Positions 1-8,301 of a DNA stretch of 64,000 bases are shown here, piece after piece. The position numbers were made by a program, and so were the translations under genes. The stretch spans positions 1,612,001 through 1,676,000 of the forward strand of contig NZ_JACHIW010000001.1 of assembly GCF_014203395.1 (NCBI RefSeq), given 5' to 3'. Source of the DNA: Saccharopolyspora phatthalungensis. GTDB lineage: Bacteria; Actinomycetota; Actinomycetes; Mycobacteriales; Pseudonocardiaceae. The notes beneath the pieces are model-generated. The model did not search any database. It saw nothing but the letters and a program-made list of their open reading frames with translations, and was not told the DNA's origin. Every line of letters starts with the position of its first letter. The first letter of the stretch is position 1.

Positions 1-77
1 GCGTCTCGCCTGGTAGATGGATCAGGAAACGCGTGAGAGCCTGACGCGTTACGGATGTTCTGTTAAGTTGGCAAAGC

Positions 78-644
78 ATGACCGGCGACAAACCGAGCCA
101 TAACATCGACAATCAGAATGGCGAAAGCGGTTCAGCCGGACGGTTGGAGATCGACACTCCGGTCGTCACGGACGGCCCTGAGCTCTACCGGATCACCCGT
201 GATTCGGCGGTGCTCGATGTGAACTCGTCCTACGCATATTTGTTGTGGTGCCGGGACTTCGCGCAAACCTCCGCGGTGGCGCGCATCGACGGCGCGGTCG
301 TGGGCTTCGTCACCGGGTACATCCGGCCGGACGCTCCCGACACGCTCGTCGTGTGGCAGATCGCCGTCGATGCATCCCAGCGCGGTGGTGGCGTGGCCGG
401 CCGACTCCTCGGCGAGCTGGTCGATCGCGTGCTGGCGCGCGGAGTGCGGTACCTGGAAACGACGATCACGGCGGACAATGCCGCCTCGATCAAATTGTTC
501 ACCGGGCTGGCGCGCAAGCGCGAGGCGGACCTGGAGCGCAGCGAGCTGTTCACCGCCGACCTGTTCCCGGATGCGCACCTGGGGGAGGACCTGTACCGAA
601 TCGGGCCTTTCGCGGTGGCCCCGGTCATCGCCGCCGGATCTTGA
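78..644 (+). CDS. ectA: L-2,4-diaminobutyrate N-acetyltransferase
   Basis: This enzyme acetylates L-2,4-diaminobutyrate with acetyl-CoA, giving N4-acetyl-diaminobutyrate, the second step of ectoine synthesis in the cytoplasm. The 188-residue protein is one GNAT domain. The acetyl-CoA-binding loop is visible as QRGGGVAGRL at residues 101-110, and the N-terminal 25 residues are polar and probably disordered. Length fits the family (about 170-190). The gene is first in ectA-ectB-ectC-ectD, which fixes the assignment. The ATG at 78 has only a weak ribosome site. About 87 bases separate it from ectB. No ectR-type regulator is visible upstream within the window. Confidence 0.95.
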   Translation: MTGDKPSHNIDNQNGESGSAGRLEIDTPVVTDGPELYRITRDSAVLDVNSSYAYLLWCRDFAQTSAVARIDGAVVGFVTGYIRPDAPDTLVVWQIAVDASQRGGGVAGRLLGELVDRVLARGVRYLETTITADNAASIKLFTGLARKREADLERSELFTADLFPDAHLGEDLYRIGPFAVAPVIAAGS

Positions 645-731
645 CCACCGCAACCGTTGGTACCGGCACGAAAACTTGCTCTCGGAGTGCCGGGGCGCGA
701 TGACTCGCGCTGCCCGGCCGAACGGAGGATC

Positions 732-1979
732 GTGAACGACATCTTCGCAACCCTGGAATCGGAAGTCCGCAGCTACAGCCGAACTTGGCCGACGACCTTC
801 GACCGCGCCGGCGGCAGCTACCTCTACGACGAAGACGGCACCGCGTACCTGGACTTCTTCGCCGGTGCCGGTGCGCTCAACTACGGGCACAACAACCCGT
901 TGCTGAAACGAAAACTCATCGAGTACATCGAGCGCGACGGGGTCACCCACGGCCTGGACCAGTCCACTGTGGCCAAACGCCAGTTCCTGGAAACCTTCCG
1001 GGACAGGGTGCTCCAGCCGCGCGGCTACAACTACAAGATCCAGTTCCCCGGCCCCACCGGCACCAACTCGGTGGAGTCGGCGCTGAAACTCGTCCGCAAG
1101 ATCACCGGGCGGGAATCGATCATCAGCTTCACCAACGCCTTCCACGGCATGACGCTGGGTTCGCTGTCGGTCACCGGCAACTCGATGAAGCGCGGTGGCG
1201 CCGGCATCCCGCTGGTGCACGCCACGCCGATGCCCTACGACGACTACTTCGATGGCCAGGTTCCGGACTTCCTGTACTTCGAGAAGATGCTGGAAGACAG
1301 CGGCAGCGGCCTCAACGAGCCCGCCGCGGTGATCGTCGAGACGCTGCAGGGCGAGGGCGGCATCAATTCGTCCCGGCCGGAGTGGCTGCACGGGCTCTAC
1401 GACCTGTGCCAGAAGCACGGCATGCTGATGATCGTCGACGATGTGCAGATGGGCTGCGGGCGCACCGGCCCGTTCTTCAGCTTCGAGGAAGCCGGCATCC
1501 AGCCCGACATCGTGTGCCTGTCGAAGTCCATCGGCGGCTACGGCCTGCCGCTGGCACTGACGCTGATCAAGCCCGAGCACGACGTCTGGGAGCCGGGCGA
1601 GCACAACGGCACCTTCCGCGGCAACAACCCGGCGTTCGTCACCGCCACCGAGGCGCTGAACCAGTACTGGGCCGACGACAAGCTGGAGAAGTCCACCATC
1701 GCCAAGGGCGAGCGGGTCGGCAAGGTGCTCGAGGAGCTCGCCACCAAGTACGGCGGCGCGATGGCCAAGGGCCGCGGGCTGGCGCGCGGGCTCGGCTTCG
1801 AGGACACCAATGTCGCGGGCAAGGTCTCCAAGGCCGCGTTCGACCGCAAGCTGCTGATGGAGACCTCCGGCCCGTCCGGCGAGGTCCTCAAGATCATGCC
1901 GCCGTTGACCGTGTTGGATGACGAACTGGAACAGGGTCTACAAATCGTGCGCGAATCGGTGCACTCTGTGCTGGCCTGA
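732..1979 (+). CDS. ectB: Diaminobutyrate-2-oxoglutarate transaminase (ectoine)
   Basis: This PLP-dependent class III aminotransferase converts aspartate semialdehyde to L-2,4-diaminobutyrate, the first committed step of ectoine synthesis. I chose the GTG at 732 because GGAGG lies at 724-728 and the protein then begins [10 protein letters not shown], as EctB proteins do; this gives 415 residues, the normal size. The PLP lysine is K265 in the [12 protein letters not shown] motif, and the preceding [13 protein letters not shown] segment carries the cofactor-binding aspartate. The reading frame could extend upstream to 657, but that addition is unlike the family. Expression is probably coupled with ectA and ectC. 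Confidence 0.96.
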   Translation: MNDIFATLESEVRSYSRTWPTTFDRAGGSYLYDEDGTAYLDFFAGAGALNYGHNNPLLKRKLIEYIERDGVTHGLDQSTVAKRQFLETFRDRVLQPRGYNYKIQFPGPTGTNSVESALKLVRKITGRESIISFTNAFHGMTLGSLSVTGNSMKRGGAGIPLVHATPMPYDDYFDGQVPDFLYFEKMLEDSGSGLNEPAAVIVETLQGEGGINSSRPEWLHGLYDLCQKHGMLMIVDDVQMGCGRTGPFFSFEEAGIQPDIVCLSKSIGGYGLPLALTLIKPEHDVWEPGEHNGTFRGNNPAFVTATEALNQYWADDKLEKSTIAKGERVGKVLEELATKYGGAMAKGRGLARGLGFEDTNVAGKVSKAAFDRKLLMETSGPSGEVLKIMPPLTVLDDELEQGLQIVRESVHSVLA

Positions 1980-2000
1980 TCCGGCACGCCCAGGATGGCG

Positions 2001-2044
2001 CGAACGGACCGTTCGTCGGTTGACGACGCGAACGGGCCGTTCGC
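2001..2044. repeat. Twin palindromes between ectB and ectC
   Basis: Two near-identical palindromes sit in the ectB-ectC gap. CGAACGG-A-CCGTTCG spans 2001-2015 and GCGAACGG-G-CCGTTCGC spans 2028-2044, 27 bases apart centre to centre. Each can form a 7-8 bp stem in RNA, or serve as a pair of binding sites in DNA. Role unknown; RNA processing or differential stability within the operon is a reasonable guess. Confidence 0.55.
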
Positions 2045-2091
2045 CTCGTCTCGGGAGCACAGGACCGAACGAAAGATCCACTGGAGGAAAT

Positions 2092-2502
2092 GTGATCGTC
2101 CGGAACCTCTCGGACATCGAGAACACCGAAGCCGACATCAAGACGGAGAACTGGCGCAGCAAGCGCATCGTGCTGGCCAAGGAGAAGGTGGGTTTCTCGG
2201 TGCACGAGACCACCCTCTACGCGGGCACGGTGAACGACTTCTGGTACGCCAACCACATCGAAGCGGTGTTCATCGTCGAAGGTGAGGGCGAGATCGAGGA
2301 CAAGGCGACCGGCGAGGTGCACCAGCTCAAGCCCGGCTCGCTGTACCTGCTCAACAACCACGACAAGCACCAGGTCCGCCCGCGGACCGAGATGCGCACC
2401 GTGTGTGTGTTCAACCCCCCGGTGACCGGGCGTGAGGTGCACGACGAAAACGGCGTGTACCCGCTGGTCGTCGAGGACGACGAGGCGGCCGTCGCCGGCT
2501 GA
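2092..2502 (+). CDS. ectC: L-ectoine synthase
   Basis: This cupin enzyme cyclises N4-acetyl-L-2,4-diaminobutyrate to ectoine. The GTG at 2092 has TGGAGGAAA at 2082-2090 as ribosome site and gives 136 residues beginning [16 protein letters not shown], the standard EctC start and length. The cupin strand [14 protein letters not shown] and the [14 protein letters not shown] motif are present. It sits third in the ect operon, after a gap with two palindromes. The frame is open upstream to 1918, inside the end of ectB, but that extension is not family-like. Confidence 0.96.
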   Translation: MIVRNLSDIENTEADIKTENWRSKRIVLAKEKVGFSVHETTLYAGTVNDFWYANHIEAVFIVEGEGEIEDKATGEVHQLKPGSLYLLNNHDKHQVRPRTEMRTVCVFNPPVTGREVHDENGVYPLVVEDDEAAVAG

Positions 2503-2530
2503 GTTGGCCGGTCGCGCTTGTGAACAGCCG

Positions 2531-2690
2531 GTGGCGGGTAGCCAGAGTTGGTTGCCCGCCACGCGCGTTGACTGGTCTTCCTCACACGCGAGGTGGGGAA
2601 TTGCGGGCGCATGCCGATGCGGCATGCGCCGCTTCTAACCGAGGAACCGAGAAATGGCGGCGGGGTGCCATCGGCACCATGCCGCTCCGG
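2531..2690 (+). other. Structured ectC-ectD intergenic leader
   Basis: The 215-base gap before ectD can fold into three hairpins: GTGGCGGG/CCCGCCAC (2531-2538 with 2555-2562), GGCGCATGCC/GGCATGCGCC (2606-2615 with 2621-2630) and GGTGCC/GGCACC (2664-2669 with 2673-2678). None has a T run, so they do not look like terminators. Such a long structured spacer could hold an ectD-specific promoter or control how much hydroxyectoine is made relative to ectoine. The function is inferred only from position. Confidence 0.4.
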
Positions 2691-2717
2691 CGGGAATTCG
2701 TGAAGGAGGCGCAAACC

Positions 2718-3620
2718 ATGACCGTCGCTGATCTGAGCACCCAGGATCGATATCCGACCCGGGTGAGCGCCGAATCGGCGTTGATCGAGCGTAGCGATCC
2801 CACCGTCTGGCCGGGCGTGACGTCCGGCCCGGCGAGTGTCGAGGAGCTCGCGGGCCACGAGGCCAAGGGGTTCCACGTCGTCGAGGGGTTGTTATCGCCG
2901 GCCGAGGTCCAGACCTACTGGCAGGAGCTGGACCGGCTCACCCAGGACCCGAAGGTGCGGGCCGACGAGCGCACCATCGTGGAGCGGACGTCCAATGAGG
3001 TTCGCTCGATCTTCGAGGTGCACCGGATGAGCGAACTGATCGCCGAGCTGGTGCGCGATCCGCGGGTGCTGGACCGGGCCCGGCAGATCCTCGGCTCGGA
3101 GGTGTACGTGCACCAGAGCCGGATCAACTACATGCCCGGTTACCGGGGCACCGGCTTCTACTGGCACTCCGATTTCGAGACCTGGCACGCCGAGGACGGC
3201 ATGCCGGCGATGCGCGCGGTGAGCCTGTCGGTCGCACTGACCGACAACTACCCGTTCAACGGCGGGCTGATGATCATGCCTGGCTCGCACCGGACCTTCG
3301 TCTCCTGCGTCGGCGCGACGCCGGAGGACAACTACAAGTCGTCGTTGAAGGAACAACGGGTCGGGGTGCCGATCGAGGACGACATCACGAAGCTGGCCTA
3401 CGAGCACGGCATCGAGCAGTTCACCGGCCAGGCCGGGTCGGCGCTGTGGTTCGACTCGAACTGCATGCACGGGTCCGGCAACAACATCACGCCGTTCCCG
3501 CGCTCGAACATCTTCATCGTGTTCAACAGCGTGGAGAACGAGCTGGTCCGCCCGTTCGCAGCCAGCGAACCGCGCCCGGGATTCATCGCTTCCCGCAGCG
3601 CGACGCCGATCCTGCGCTAA
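2718..3620 (+). CDS. ectD: Ectoine 5-hydroxylase
   Basis: This Fe(II)/2-oxoglutarate dioxygenase hydroxylates ectoine to (4S,5S)-5-hydroxyectoine. The ATG at 2718 follows AAGGAGG (2703-2709) and gives 300 residues, the normal EctD length. The iron ligands are visible as H150 and D152 in the EctD signature FYWHSDFETWHAEDG, and H251 in NCMHGSGNN; R262 lies where the 2-oxoglutarate-binding arginine is expected. It ends the operon and is followed by a strong terminator. The frame remains open to 2520, but the ribosome site and family length favour 2718. Confidence 0.96.
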   Translation: MTVADLSTQDRYPTRVSAESALIERSDPTVWPGVTSGPASVEELAGHEAKGFHVVEGLLSPAEVQTYWQELDRLTQDPKVRADERTIVERTSNEVRSIFEVHRMSELIAELVRDPRVLDRARQILGSEVYVHQSRINYMPGYRGTGFYWHSDFETWHAEDGMPAMRAVSLSVALTDNYPFNGGLMIMPGSHRTFVSCVGATPEDNYKSSLKEQRVGVPIEDDITKLAYEHGIEQFTGQAGSALWFDSNCMHGSGNNITPFPRSNIFIVFNSVENELVRPFAASEPRPGFIASRSATPILR

Positions 3621-3633
3621 GCCCCTGCGGTCG

Positions 3634-3667
3634 AAACGCCCCGCCCCATCTCGGGCGGGGCGTTTTG
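3634..3667 (+). terminator. Intrinsic terminator of the ect operon
   Basis: A 13-bp perfect GC-rich stem (3634-3646 with 3653-3665), a 6-base loop and a TTTT run begin 14 bases after the ectD stop. Confidence 0.9.
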
Positions 3668-3962
3668 GGCGAACGATCCTTTCCTGCGTGGGCGCGTTCG
3701 GTTGCGCCGAGGCGAAGTGGATCACAGCCGCTCGGGTAGGCGCTTGGTCGCGCTACGTGATCATCATCATTCCCGGCGTCGAACCTACTCCATTTCAGCT
3801 AGTCAAATGCTCCATCCGGCTAAATCCAGCAGTTTTACTCGACGTTAAGTAACTACAATTTGGAATATGCCACCCAAAAAGTCGTACGCCACGCCGAGTC
3901 AACGGTGGCAATGACTACGCCCTGTGGTTATTGTGTTTGGCAATCATTCCTAATTCGTTGTT
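3668..3962. other. AT-rich intergenic region, no gene seen
   Basis: No convincing reading frame is present. From about 3760 the sequence is clearly more AT-rich than the rest of the window. It contains a possible -10 hexamer TACAAT at 3854-3859 and a second AT-rich patch at 3927-3960, either of which could start the structured RNA that follows. No matching -35 at standard spacing is clear. Confidence 0.4.
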
Positions 3963-4111
3963 GAGGAGTTTCAGAACCTGGGGACCGGAAGGGAGACCCC
4001 GCGGTAGCCACCTGAAGTTGAGCCCTCCACACCGTCTCAGCAGGCATGGAGTCCTGCTGATCCGATCCGCGCGGATCGGATTTCGGCGTCCGGCAACCGC
4101 CGGACGCTTTT
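3963..4111 (+). ncRNA. Candidate structured leader RNA or small RNA
   Basis: A compact run of complementary segments ends in an intrinsic terminator. GGAG/CTCC and TTCAG/CTGAA can close an outer stem (about 3964-3974 with 4012-4027). Inside it GGGG (3980-3983) can pair with CCCC (3997-4000) while ACCG (3984-3987) can pair with CGGT (4002-4005), a crossing arrangement like an H-type pseudoknot. Three hairpins follow: TCAGCAGG/CCTGCTGA (4037-4060), a 22-bp perfect palindrome (4060-4081), and the terminator at 4086-4111. I do not recognise a known riboswitch class. The RNA lies 23 bases before a small membrane-peptide gene, so attenuation of that gene or a free-standing sRNA are the two simple readings. 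Confidence 0.5.
4086..4111 (+). terminator. Intrinsic terminator ending the structured RNA
   Basis: GCGTCCGGC and GCCGGACGC form a perfect 9-bp stem around the loop AACC and are followed directly by TTTT (4108-4111). It lies just before the ribosome site (4121-4125) of the next small gene, which fits transcription attenuation. Confidence 0.8.
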
Positions 4112-4134
4112 GCTGAAGATGGAGGTATGACCAG

Positions 4135-4287
4135 GTGAACCGCAAGCAGCGCCGGAAGGCACGCTCGAACCGTCGGCGTCGGGGGCCAGCACGGCGCCCG
4201 GACCGGCCGCTTCAGACGATCCGGGCGCTTCTGATGCTGATCCGGGTAATGCTGTGGCTACTAGTCTGGTGGGACGACCACAACTGA
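4135..4287 (+). CDS. 50-residue basic, single-helix membrane peptide
   Basis: The GTG at 4135 has GGAGG at 4121-4125, 9 bases upstream. The 50-residue product has an extremely basic first half (14 Arg/Lys in the first 24 residues), then a hydrophobic stretch at about residues 31-46 rich in Leu, Met and Trp, and a short acidic tail ending DDHN. It therefore looks like an N-in single-pass membrane peptide. I recognise no family. It is enclosed by an upstream structured RNA with terminator and a downstream hairpin (4298-4333), so it forms its own transcription unit. A toxin-like peptide or a small membrane regulator would both fit. Being a coincidental frame cannot be excluded. Confidence 0.5.
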   Translation: MNRKQRRKARSNRRRRGPARRPDRPLQTIRALLMLIRVMLWLLVWWDDHN

Positions 4288-4297
4288 TCCCTTGTCC

Positions 4298-4333
4298 GGG
4301 GGCGGGTTGAAGTTGCCGCTTCGACCCGTCCCC
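4298..4333 (+). terminator. Hairpin downstream of the small membrane peptide
   Basis: A 15-bp stem with two G-T wobbles (4298-4312 with 4319-4333) closes a 6-base loop, 10 bases after the stop codon. It lacks a T run. The remaining bases to 4598 hold no gene or other feature that I can see. Confidence 0.6.
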
Positions 4334-4598
4334 TGTCCCAGCGTGCACGTGCAGATACGGAATGTTCCCCCGCAATCGCAGTGCGCATCGAGGCTATCCG
4401 ATCCGCCGTCGAAAAACATGGAAATCGTACGTGCGTCCCGCTACATTGGCCCGAACGTACATCCAGCGCGAAGCACCTTCGGCTTCGTCGTACCTGCAAG
4501 TGCGGAGTCACGATTCTCAAGACCAGTGCCCGAGCCGGGGTCCAAATTCAGGCAAAACCGGAGCACGCGACAACGCGGTCCGCATCGGGGAGTTCGAG

Positions 4599-5891
4599 TC
4601 AGCGCACCGGGTAAGCGGCGAGAATCGCTCCGACCTGGTCGGCCACCGCGGGATCGAGCATCGGGTAGCGGCCCCCGGCGACGAAGCGCTCGGAGAGTTC
4701 GAACGTGACGATCTCGCCTTCGGCGAGCAACTTGCCGGCCGCCACCGGGTCCACCGCGACGGTGTCCGGGTGCACGATGGTGATGTTGGCGAAGGTCGCC
4801 GCCAGGTAGGGACTGGCGAATTGGGTGAACGAGTCGCCGACCATCCGGACGGGCTGGGTGATCATGCCCGGCTTCGCCCCGGATTCCAGGTGCAGGGGCT
4901 GGTGGAAGTCGCTGGGCTTGAACTGCGTGTTGTCCGCCGAGCCGCCGTCGGGTGCCAGCGAGTACGCCTGGATGGGCACGGTTCGGTCCTGCCCGAGCAG
5001 GTCGGGGATGTCGGCGCTGTGCGGGTACCGCCGGGACGGCAGGACCTTCCAACTGCTCGTCACGCCCGGCTGCAACCGTTCGGCGAGCTGGTAGACCATC
5101 GTGATGCCGCCCTCGTGGGTCCAGTGCGTGTCGATGTCGTGGTAGATCGGGCGCTGGTTGCGCGCCGCCACCGCGCGCAGCTGGTCGCGCAGGTCGACCG
5201 CGCCGGTGGCGTCCGGCACCCGGCGCCAGAACTCGTTGCGGGCCTGCGTCGAGCAGTCCTTGCCGGCGTAGTCGTCCGGCATGTTCTCCGGGTAAACCGT
5301 CGACTTGTCGGGGGCGATGACCAACTGGAACTTCCGTCCCGACGCCTCCACCACGGCCCGCCAGCGGCGCAGCCCGGCGATCACCTGGTCCAGCGTCCGC
5401 TTCGGCACGCACCGGTACGACACGTCGTGGCCGAGATACAGCCAGCCGTTCTTGCCCTCTATGACGGCCGGGAACACGTTCTCGTCGATCGGCGGCTTGG
5501 CGTCCACCTGTCCGGCGCCGACCGGCGAGGTATGCGAGCCGCCGGCCAGCCGGGGTGGCTCGCCGAACACACCCTGGCTGAGCGCGCCGACCGACTGCAC
5601 CGCGTCCTTGCGGAACGGCAGGTTGTCGGTGGCCCAGGTATTCAGCCCGGTGAAGAACCCCCAGCCGTCGGTGATGCTGGGAAAGGCCGCCAGCGGCCGG
5701 TTCTCCAACTGCTCCGCACGCGCGCCGAAGACCCAGCTCACCACCGGTGCGGTGAAGAACAGCACCGCGCACGCCAGGGCGGCCAACTGCCGCTTGCCGT
5801 GCCTGGGCCGGTGCATCGGGTGCTCCCGCGGCAGCCACGCCTCGTGGACCGGGGGAAGATCGGAGTGCTCCTGCCGCGACACGGCATCCAC
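4599..5891 (-). CDS. AlgJ/AlgX-like SGNH O-acetyltransferase
   Basis: This is a membrane-anchored protein of the AlgX/AlgJ family, whose members carry acetyl groups onto exopolysaccharides outside the membrane, working with an MBOAT partner. After a basic N-terminus there is one hydrophobic segment at about residues 36-56, then the SGNH-like domain. The DxHW motif is D254-T-H256-W and the nucleophile motif is GDSF with S354. Length (430) is normal. The start is uncertain: GTG at 5891 has no clear ribosome site, whereas ATG at 5816 is preceded by GGGAG. The MBOAT partner lies at 9166-10599 on the same strand. The natural acceptor is unknown. Confidence 0.82.
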   Translation of the reverse strand: MDAVSRQEHSDLPPVHEAWLPREHPMHRPRHGKRQLAALACAVLFFTAPVVSWVFGARAEQLENRPLAAFPSITDGWGFFTGLNTWATDNLPFRKDAVQSVGALSQGVFGEPPRLAGGSHTSPVGAGQVDAKPPIDENVFPAVIEGKNGWLYLGHDVSYRCVPKRTLDQVIAGLRRWRAVVEASGRKFQLVIAPDKSTVYPENMPDDYAGKDCSTQARNEFWRRVPDATGAVDLRDQLRAVAARNQRPIYHDIDTHWTHEGGITMVYQLAERLQPGVTSSWKVLPSRRYPHSADIPDLLGQDRTVPIQAYSLAPDGGSADNTQFKPSDFHQPLHLESGAKPGMITQPVRMVGDSFTQFASPYLAATFANITIVHPDTVAVDPVAAGKLLAEGEIVTFELSERFVAGGRYPMLDPAVADQVGAILAAYPVR

Positions 5892-5925
5892 GTTAACCGG
5901 GCACGCAGTGCGATCGATCGCGAAC

Positions 5926-6969
5926 TCACGGATCGATGAGAACCTTCATCTTCCGCCCGGCACGCAGCGCGGCGAAACCCTCCTCGACGACCTGCTCGAT
6001 CGGGACGTGGCTGACCCAGCCGGTGGTGTCGTAGTGGCCACGGGCCATCAGATCGATCACCGCGCGGTAGTCGACCGCGGTGTAGCAGAGCGAGCCCTGG
6101 ATCAAGGTCTCATTCCTGATCAACTTGATCAGCTCGGTCTCCACCGGCTGCTCGTAAACCGCGACCGCCACCAGGCGTTTGCGGGTGGCCAGGCAGGACA
6201 ACGCGCCGGAGACGCTGGCCGCCACCCCGGCCGCGTCGAAGGCCGCGTCGACGCCGTGCCCGCGAGTGCGCTGGGCGATGTGCTGGGCCGGATCGGTTCG
6301 CGTTGGGTCCAGCACGTCGATCGCACCCAGGGCGGCGATCGCCTCGCGCCGGGTCGGCGAGGGCTCGACCACCGTGACCGCCTCCACACCGATGCCGCGC
6401 AGCGCGAACCAGATGCCGATCCCGATCGGGCCGGCGCCGAAAATCACCGCGCTGTCGCCTTCGTGCACCTCGCTGAGCCGCGTGGCGTGGTAGGCGACCG
6501 ACATCGGTTCGACCAGCGCGCCCAGTTCCATGCTGATCGAGTCCGGCAACCGGTGGGCCATCCAGGCCGGCACCACGGTGTACTCGGCCATGCCACCCGG
6601 CGCCATCAGCCCGTGGAAGCCGATCCGCCGGCAGATGTTGTAGTGGCCGAGCTGGCAGGACGGGCACTTCCCGCAGCGGTAGATGGGTTCGATGGCGACG
6701 CGGTCGCCGATCGCGACGTTGCGCACCTCCGCGCCGATTTCGACGACGGTCCCGGCGAATTCGTGGCCGAGGGTGAGCGGCAGCTGGTACCCGGTCAAGG
6801 CATGCGGCTCGGTGGGGATGACGATCGGCCCGGCGTAGTACTCGTGCAGGTCGCTGCCGCAGATCCCGTTGTGCGCCACAGCCACCTTGATCGAGCCCGG
6901 CGTGCAAGACGGTTCGTCGATGTCTTCCACGGTGAGCTTCTCCCGACCCCGGTACACCGCAGCGCGCAT
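5926..6969 (-). CDS. Zinc-dependent alcohol dehydrogenase, butanediol dehydrogenase-like
   Basis: This is a medium-chain zinc alcohol dehydrogenase of 347 residues. The catalytic-zinc segment GICGSDLHEYYAGP followed by GHEFAGTV, the structural-zinc cysteines in CGKCPSCQLGHYNIC, and the Rossmann glycine motif GAGPIGIG are all visible. The N-terminal pattern and spacing resemble (R,R)-2,3-butanediol dehydrogenases, so acetoin/butanediol or a similar vicinal diol/ketone is the likely substrate; sorbitol- or threonine-dehydrogenase-like activity is the alternative. The ATG at 6969 has a strong AAGGAGGAG ribosome site. The acetyltransferase gene begins 34 bases downstream, so the two may be co-transcribed although no functional link is evident. 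Confidence 0.87.
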   Translation of the reverse strand: MRAAVYRGREKLTVEDIDEPSCTPGSIKVAVAHNGICGSDLHEYYAGPIVIPTEPHALTGYQLPLTLGHEFAGTVVEIGAEVRNVAIGDRVAIEPIYRCGKCPSCQLGHYNICRRIGFHGLMAPGGMAEYTVVPAWMAHRLPDSISMELGALVEPMSVAYHATRLSEVHEGDSAVIFGAGPIGIGIWFALRGIGVEAVTVVEPSPTRREAIAALGAIDVLDPTRTDPAQHIAQRTRGHGVDAAFDAAGVAASVSGALSCLATRKRLVAVAVYEQPVETELIKLIRNETLIQGSLCYTAVDYRAVIDLMARGHYDTTGWVSHVPIEQVVEEGFAALRAGRKMKVLIDP

Positions 6970-7117
6970 GGGCTCCTCCTTCGGCCTCGCCCCAGCACAC
7001 TGCGTTTTCCGGCCAGCGGCAACCGATGCACGCTTTCCGGTCATAACCGGCGCAACCGCCCGCGTCGCGAGGCTCCACTCATCAAGGTTGCCCGCCCGGG
7101 TCTGCCATAGTCGGCAG

Positions 7118-7754
7118 GTGGCTTCGTCGTTGAACCCGGACGCGTTGCGCGGGGGTGTTGCCCTAGTCGCGGGGTCGACCCGGGGCGCCGGGCGCGGCAT
7201 CGCCGCCGCGCTCGGTGAGGCCGGCGCGACGGTGATCTGCACCGGGCGCAGCAGCGTGGCGGGCAGCGGAGGGTCGGATTACGACCGCCCCGAGACGATC
7301 GAGGAGACGGCTGAGCTCGTCACTCAACTCGGCGGTACCGGAACCGCGATCCAGGTCGATCATCTCGATTCCGACCAGGTTGCGCGCTTGGCCGAGCGTG
7401 TAGTACCGACTGGCCTTCTCCCAGGGCCACGAACTGGGACCGCACGGTGCCACGGCGATCGCCATCACCCCAGGCTGGCTCCGCTCGGAGATGATGCTCG
7501 ACAACTTCGGAGTCACCGAGGACAACTGGCGCGAAGCCCTGGCGCCGAACCGGGGCGACGGCTACCCCAGCGCTCCGGCGGCGTTTGCCCGATCGGAGTC
7601 ACCCCGGTACGTCGGCCGCGCCGTCGCGGCGCTGGCCGCGGACCCCGACCGAGCGAGGTGGAACCAGCAATCGCTCAGCTCCGCGCAACTCGCGCGGGAG
7701 TACGGCTTCACCGACATCGACGGCACCCAGCCCGACAGCTGGAACACACCCTGA
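7118..7754 (+). pseudogene. Broken short-chain dehydrogenase (SDR)
   Basis: The 5' part, from the GTG at 7118 to about 7405, encodes an SDR N-terminus with the NAD(P) motif AGSTRGAGRG and a TGRSS segment. The 3' part, in a different frame from about 7408 to 7754, encodes a typical SDR C-terminus beginning RLAFSQGHELGPHG and containing AITPGWLRSEMM. The middle, which should carry the catalytic Ser-Tyr-x3-Lys residues, is missing, and the two parts are out of frame. The gene is therefore inactivated by an internal deletion with frameshift near 7405. It lies divergently from the alcohol dehydrogenase. Confidence 0.8.
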
Positions 7755-7791
7755 AGACGGGCACCACCGCCGCACCCTTATCATTGTCCAT

Positions 7792-8301
7792 TTAGGACAC
7801 TTGAGTGAATTTTGTGTTTCCCGGAAATGTGATGCTCTGACAGTCGGGGGTAATGGTCCACCGCCATTCGGTGATGTGCGGCTCGCCTTTGTCGGTCCAC
7901 CACTGGTAGGCCGCTTCGGCTTCGTCCCACAGCCGTCGAATGCCGGACTGACGAATGCGGTACTTGCGTTCTCCGAGTGGTACCGCCGACGCCCACGAGT
8001 CCGACAGCGGATCGTGTAGCCAAGCGAATTTGTGCGGCCGGTGCTCGCTGCTGGGCTCTATGTCGTACCGGCACGAGGGCAGGGCGACCGCCAAAGCCCA
8101 CCGAAGCGACGGAAGCTTCAACAGCGGCCACGGCTCGATCTCGGTGACACGTTCGTCGGTCCCGTCCTGTTCGTGGTTGAATCCGCGCAGTCGTGCCCGT
8201 GGCGTGCGGTCCGTCCGGGACTCCATGAACGCGACCCCCATCGGCAGCGCCCGGCCGGTCGCAGCCTGCTGTCTCCACAGCCCCGCCTCAGCGACCGAGC
8301 G
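7792..8301 (-). pseudogene. C-terminal remnant of an isoaspartate-methyltransferase-like protein
   Basis: About 150 codons resemble the C-terminal tail of actinomycete protein-L-isoaspartate-methyltransferase-like proteins. The recognisable parts are LRWALAVALPSCRYD, RQSGIRRLWDEAEAAYQWW and WRWTITPD. No methyltransferase domain precedes them. The segment is in the same frame as the truncated XRE regulator just upstream (8302-8568), separated only by a TGA, so a deletion seems to have joined the two genes. Base composition is less GC-rich than the flanks. I expect no function. A short free-standing protein from an internal ATG (8241 or 8226) is possible but unlikely. Confidence 0.65.

Noticed and set aside
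132..1604. Long antisense reading frame opposite ectA-ectB
   Set aside because: It is the GC-rich shadow of ectA and ectB. The product is Arg/His/Val-rich without any family motif.
3963..4111. Known riboswitch (c-di-AMP ydaO, cobalamin, TPP, SAM, glycine)
   Set aside because: None of the conserved boxes that I can recall for these classes is present in the right order.
4580..4612. tRNA T-arm-like GTTCGAGTC
   Set aside because: The flanking bases do not form a T stem or acceptor stem, and the sequence is the end of the AlgJ-like gene.
4362..5939. Long plus-strand frame opposite the AlgJ-like gene
   Set aside because: Composition and lack of motifs show it is a shadow; the minus-strand product has clear AlgJ/AlgX motifs.
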